Shown in pieces: positions 31,978 through 33,390 of a stretch of 33,390 nt of DNA. The stretch's first letter is position 1; the number at the start of each line of letters is the position of its first letter. The stretch lies in assembly GCA_904395785.1 (NCBI GenBank), contig CAJFOG010000050.1, forward strand, positions 1 to 33,390. The letters are read 5' to 3'. The position numbers were made by a program, and so were the translations under genes. A model generated the notes under the pieces. The model had not been told where the DNA came from. It made no database searches and worked only from the letters and a program-made list of their open reading frames with translations. Source of the stretch: an uncultured Eubacterium sp. (GTDB taxonomy: Bacteria; Bacillota_I; Bacilli_A; Erysipelotrichales; Erysipelotrichaceae).

Positions 31978-33390
31978 ATGTTTTTAAAAAAAATAATGTT
32001 ATATGGAAAAACATACCCATTGAGTATATATTTATTAAGTATGTTATGTATATTTCTTTTTGTGTATGATAACTATTACTTCAATATTACAAAAACGAAA
32101 TATACATTTTTTGTGTTTTCCACAGTCATTGCGACGTTATGTTACATAATATGTAAAGGAAGACGATGGCTTATTTATAAAAAATGGAACTTACAGTTAT
32201 CAATTGTGGATAAGTGTTTTATGATATGGATAGTTATACAAGTAGTATCAGTTGTATGCTCGTCGTATTTTAAGGAAGCAATTGATGGAAGTCTTGGGCG
32301 AAATACAGGGCTTATTTTTAGCTTGTTATGCGTAAGTGCATATTGGATAGTGTCAAGATCTAAAATATATTTAAAGCATATATGTATGTTATATTTAACA
32401 TCTTGTAGCTTATTACATATCCTTGCCATATTAAATTTTTATTCAATAGATTTACTAGGATTTTATATTAAACTATCGGATTATCAATCTTCATTTTTTA
32501 TTTCCACAACAGGGAATATTAATTTTTATGCATCTATCATTTGTTTAAGCCTACCAATTAGCTGTTACTTATATATTAAGTTACAAAACTATCAGAAGAT
32601 ATTGTTAATTATGAATAGTTTAGGTTTTATGGGATTAATATGTGGAAATAGTGATAGTGGATATTTAGGAATAGGTTGTATGTTTTTAATTTTATTATAT
32701 ATTAGTAGTAGATCTATTCATAACTTTAAAAAATGTATAGTTTTGATAATCATATTTTTGACATGTGGAAAACTATTAAGTATATGTAGTATGTTATTTC
32801 CTATTGCTAGTAGATTATATTATACGTTATCTTCTTTTTTTACAGATAGTATCGGTTCATGGATATTATGGTTACTATTTATATGTATATATTTTATTAT
32901 AGAATTTTATGAGGAAAAGTTATCTTCTTATATGCGATATGTAAGAGTTGGATTAGTTACTTTCTATATTTTTATGTTATGTATATTTGTCTTCTTATTT
33001 ATCTATTTAAGTTTTATAAATACAAATATTCAAATTGGATATTTATCCACATACTTTAGATGGAATGATCATTGGGGAACAGGCAGAGCAAAGGCTTGGA
33101 GAGCATTATGGGAAGTCTTTACAAATTTTTCATATAAACAAAAATTATTTGGTTTTGGACCTGATACAACAAGAGCTATTATGTTTTTAAACTATGGAAA
33201 TGATACTTATTTGGTACAATATGATAATGCGCATAATGAGTATTTACAATATTTAATGACAATAGGGATTGCAGGACTTTGTGGTTATATAAGTATTTTT
33301 TCCACAATGTTTTATCGAATTTATCAATATAAAAATATATTGACAGTTAGAGTAATCGCTATTACAATTACAGTAGGAGCATACTTAATA
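31978..33390 (+). CDS. O-antigen ligase-like membrane protein (partial, runs off the window)
   Basis: An open frame of 471 codons with no stop before the window end. It is a polytopic membrane protein with about ten or more hydrophobic segments. Landmarks of the Wzy_C superfamily are DGSLGRNTGLIFSL, STTGNINFYASI, CGNSDSGYLG, then the long outer loop with GTGRAKAWRALWEVF, LFGFGPDTTRAIM and DNAHNEYLQYLMTIG. This layout resembles O-antigen ligases and PglL-type oligosaccharyl transferases. It is only distantly similar to the gene at 8446. GGAG lies 9 bases before the ATG; TGT-TATACT just upstream is a possible extended -10. Probable role: attaching or polymerising lipid-linked glycans. Confidence 0.85.
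   Translation, partial: MFLKKIMLYGKTYPLSIYLLSMLCIFLFVYDNYYFNITKTKYTFFVFSTVIATLCYIICKGRRWLIYKKWNLQLSIVDKCFMIWIVIQVVSVVCSSYFKEAIDGSLGRNTGLIFSLLCVSAYWIVSRSKIYLKHICMLYLTSCSLLHILAILNFYSIDLLGFYIKLSDYQSSFFISTTGNINFYASIICLSLPISCYLYIKLQNYQKILLIMNSLGFMGLICGNSDSGYLGIGCMFLILLYISSRSIHNFKKCIVLIIIFLTCGKLLSICSMLFPIASRLYYTLSSFFTDSIGSWILWLLFICIYFIIEFYEEKLSSYMRYVRVGLVTFYIFMLCIFVFLFIYLSFINTNIQIGYLSTYFRWNDHWGTGRAKAWRALWEVFTNFSYKQKLFGFGPDTTRAIMFLNYGNDTYLVQYDNAHNEYLQYLMTIGIAGLCGYISIFSTMFYRIYQYKNILTVRVIAITITVGAYLI

Overview
This window looks like the chromosome of a low-GC (roughly one third G+C by eye), spore-forming Bacillota. Gene order resembles Bacillus subtilis in three places. These are atpC...ywzB-spoIID-spoIIQ-mbl, rpsF-ssb-rpsR...yybS-gdpP-rplI-dnaB, and walJ-htrA. 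The very AT-rich codon use, the compressed synteny and the gene mix fit a gut Erysipelotrichia-like organism, but that placement is inference; no rRNA or other strong taxonomic marker is present.

Layout. 1-62 is the 3' end of a probable atpC. 130-2312 (minus) is a decayed BspA-type leucine-rich-repeat surface protein with a missing 5' end, a frameshift and an in-frame stop. 2589-3188 is signal peptidase I. 3333-7071 is a four-gene ferric-siderophore ABC importer of the YclNOPQ type behind a near-consensus promoter with two unusual tandem dyads. 7235-9881 holds an unrecognised membrane coiled-coil protein, an O-antigen-ligase/Wzy-like polymerase and YwzB. 9931-13743 is spoIID, a SpoIIQ-like pseudo-peptidase, mbl and a TagO-type initiator of cell-wall glycopolymer synthesis. 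13931-14875 (minus) is L-lactate dehydrogenase. It is followed by a 438-base gap with hairpins that may encode a small RNA, then a RibD_C/DHFR-like reductase (minus).

The middle is more accessory. It contains a Clp ATPase with an intact first AAA+ module and a ruined second one (16004-17929), and an XRE regulator plus DUF3169 membrane protein behind a strikingly palindromic operator/promoter. It also holds ispD (minus, apparently leaderless), a class V aminotransferase fused to a CTP-type nucleotidyltransferase (19881-21662), and a frameshifted SnoaL-like/GGDEF protein. From 22770 on comes the conserved housekeeping block: rpsF-ssb-rpsR, an orphan Imm33 (DUF2185) gene, yybS-like, gdpP, rplI, dnaB, walJ and htrA. 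The window ends with a flavodoxin-ferredoxin (EFR1) protein and a second, truncated O-antigen-ligase-like gene running off the edge.

Working together: TagO-like, the two Wzy/WaaL-like proteins and the aminotransferase-cytidylyltransferase fusion point to surface glycopolymers, perhaps carrying a phosphonate or amino-alcohol substituent. SpoIID, SpoIIQ and Mbl serve envelope remodelling and sporulation. GdpP (c-di-AMP) and the broken GGDEF protein (c-di-GMP) are second-messenger enzymes. The most promising unusual items are the fusion enzyme, the half-dead Clp ATPase, the possible small RNA near 15.0-15.2 kb, the XRE operator array, the importer leader dyads and the calcium-loop-like insert in HtrA.
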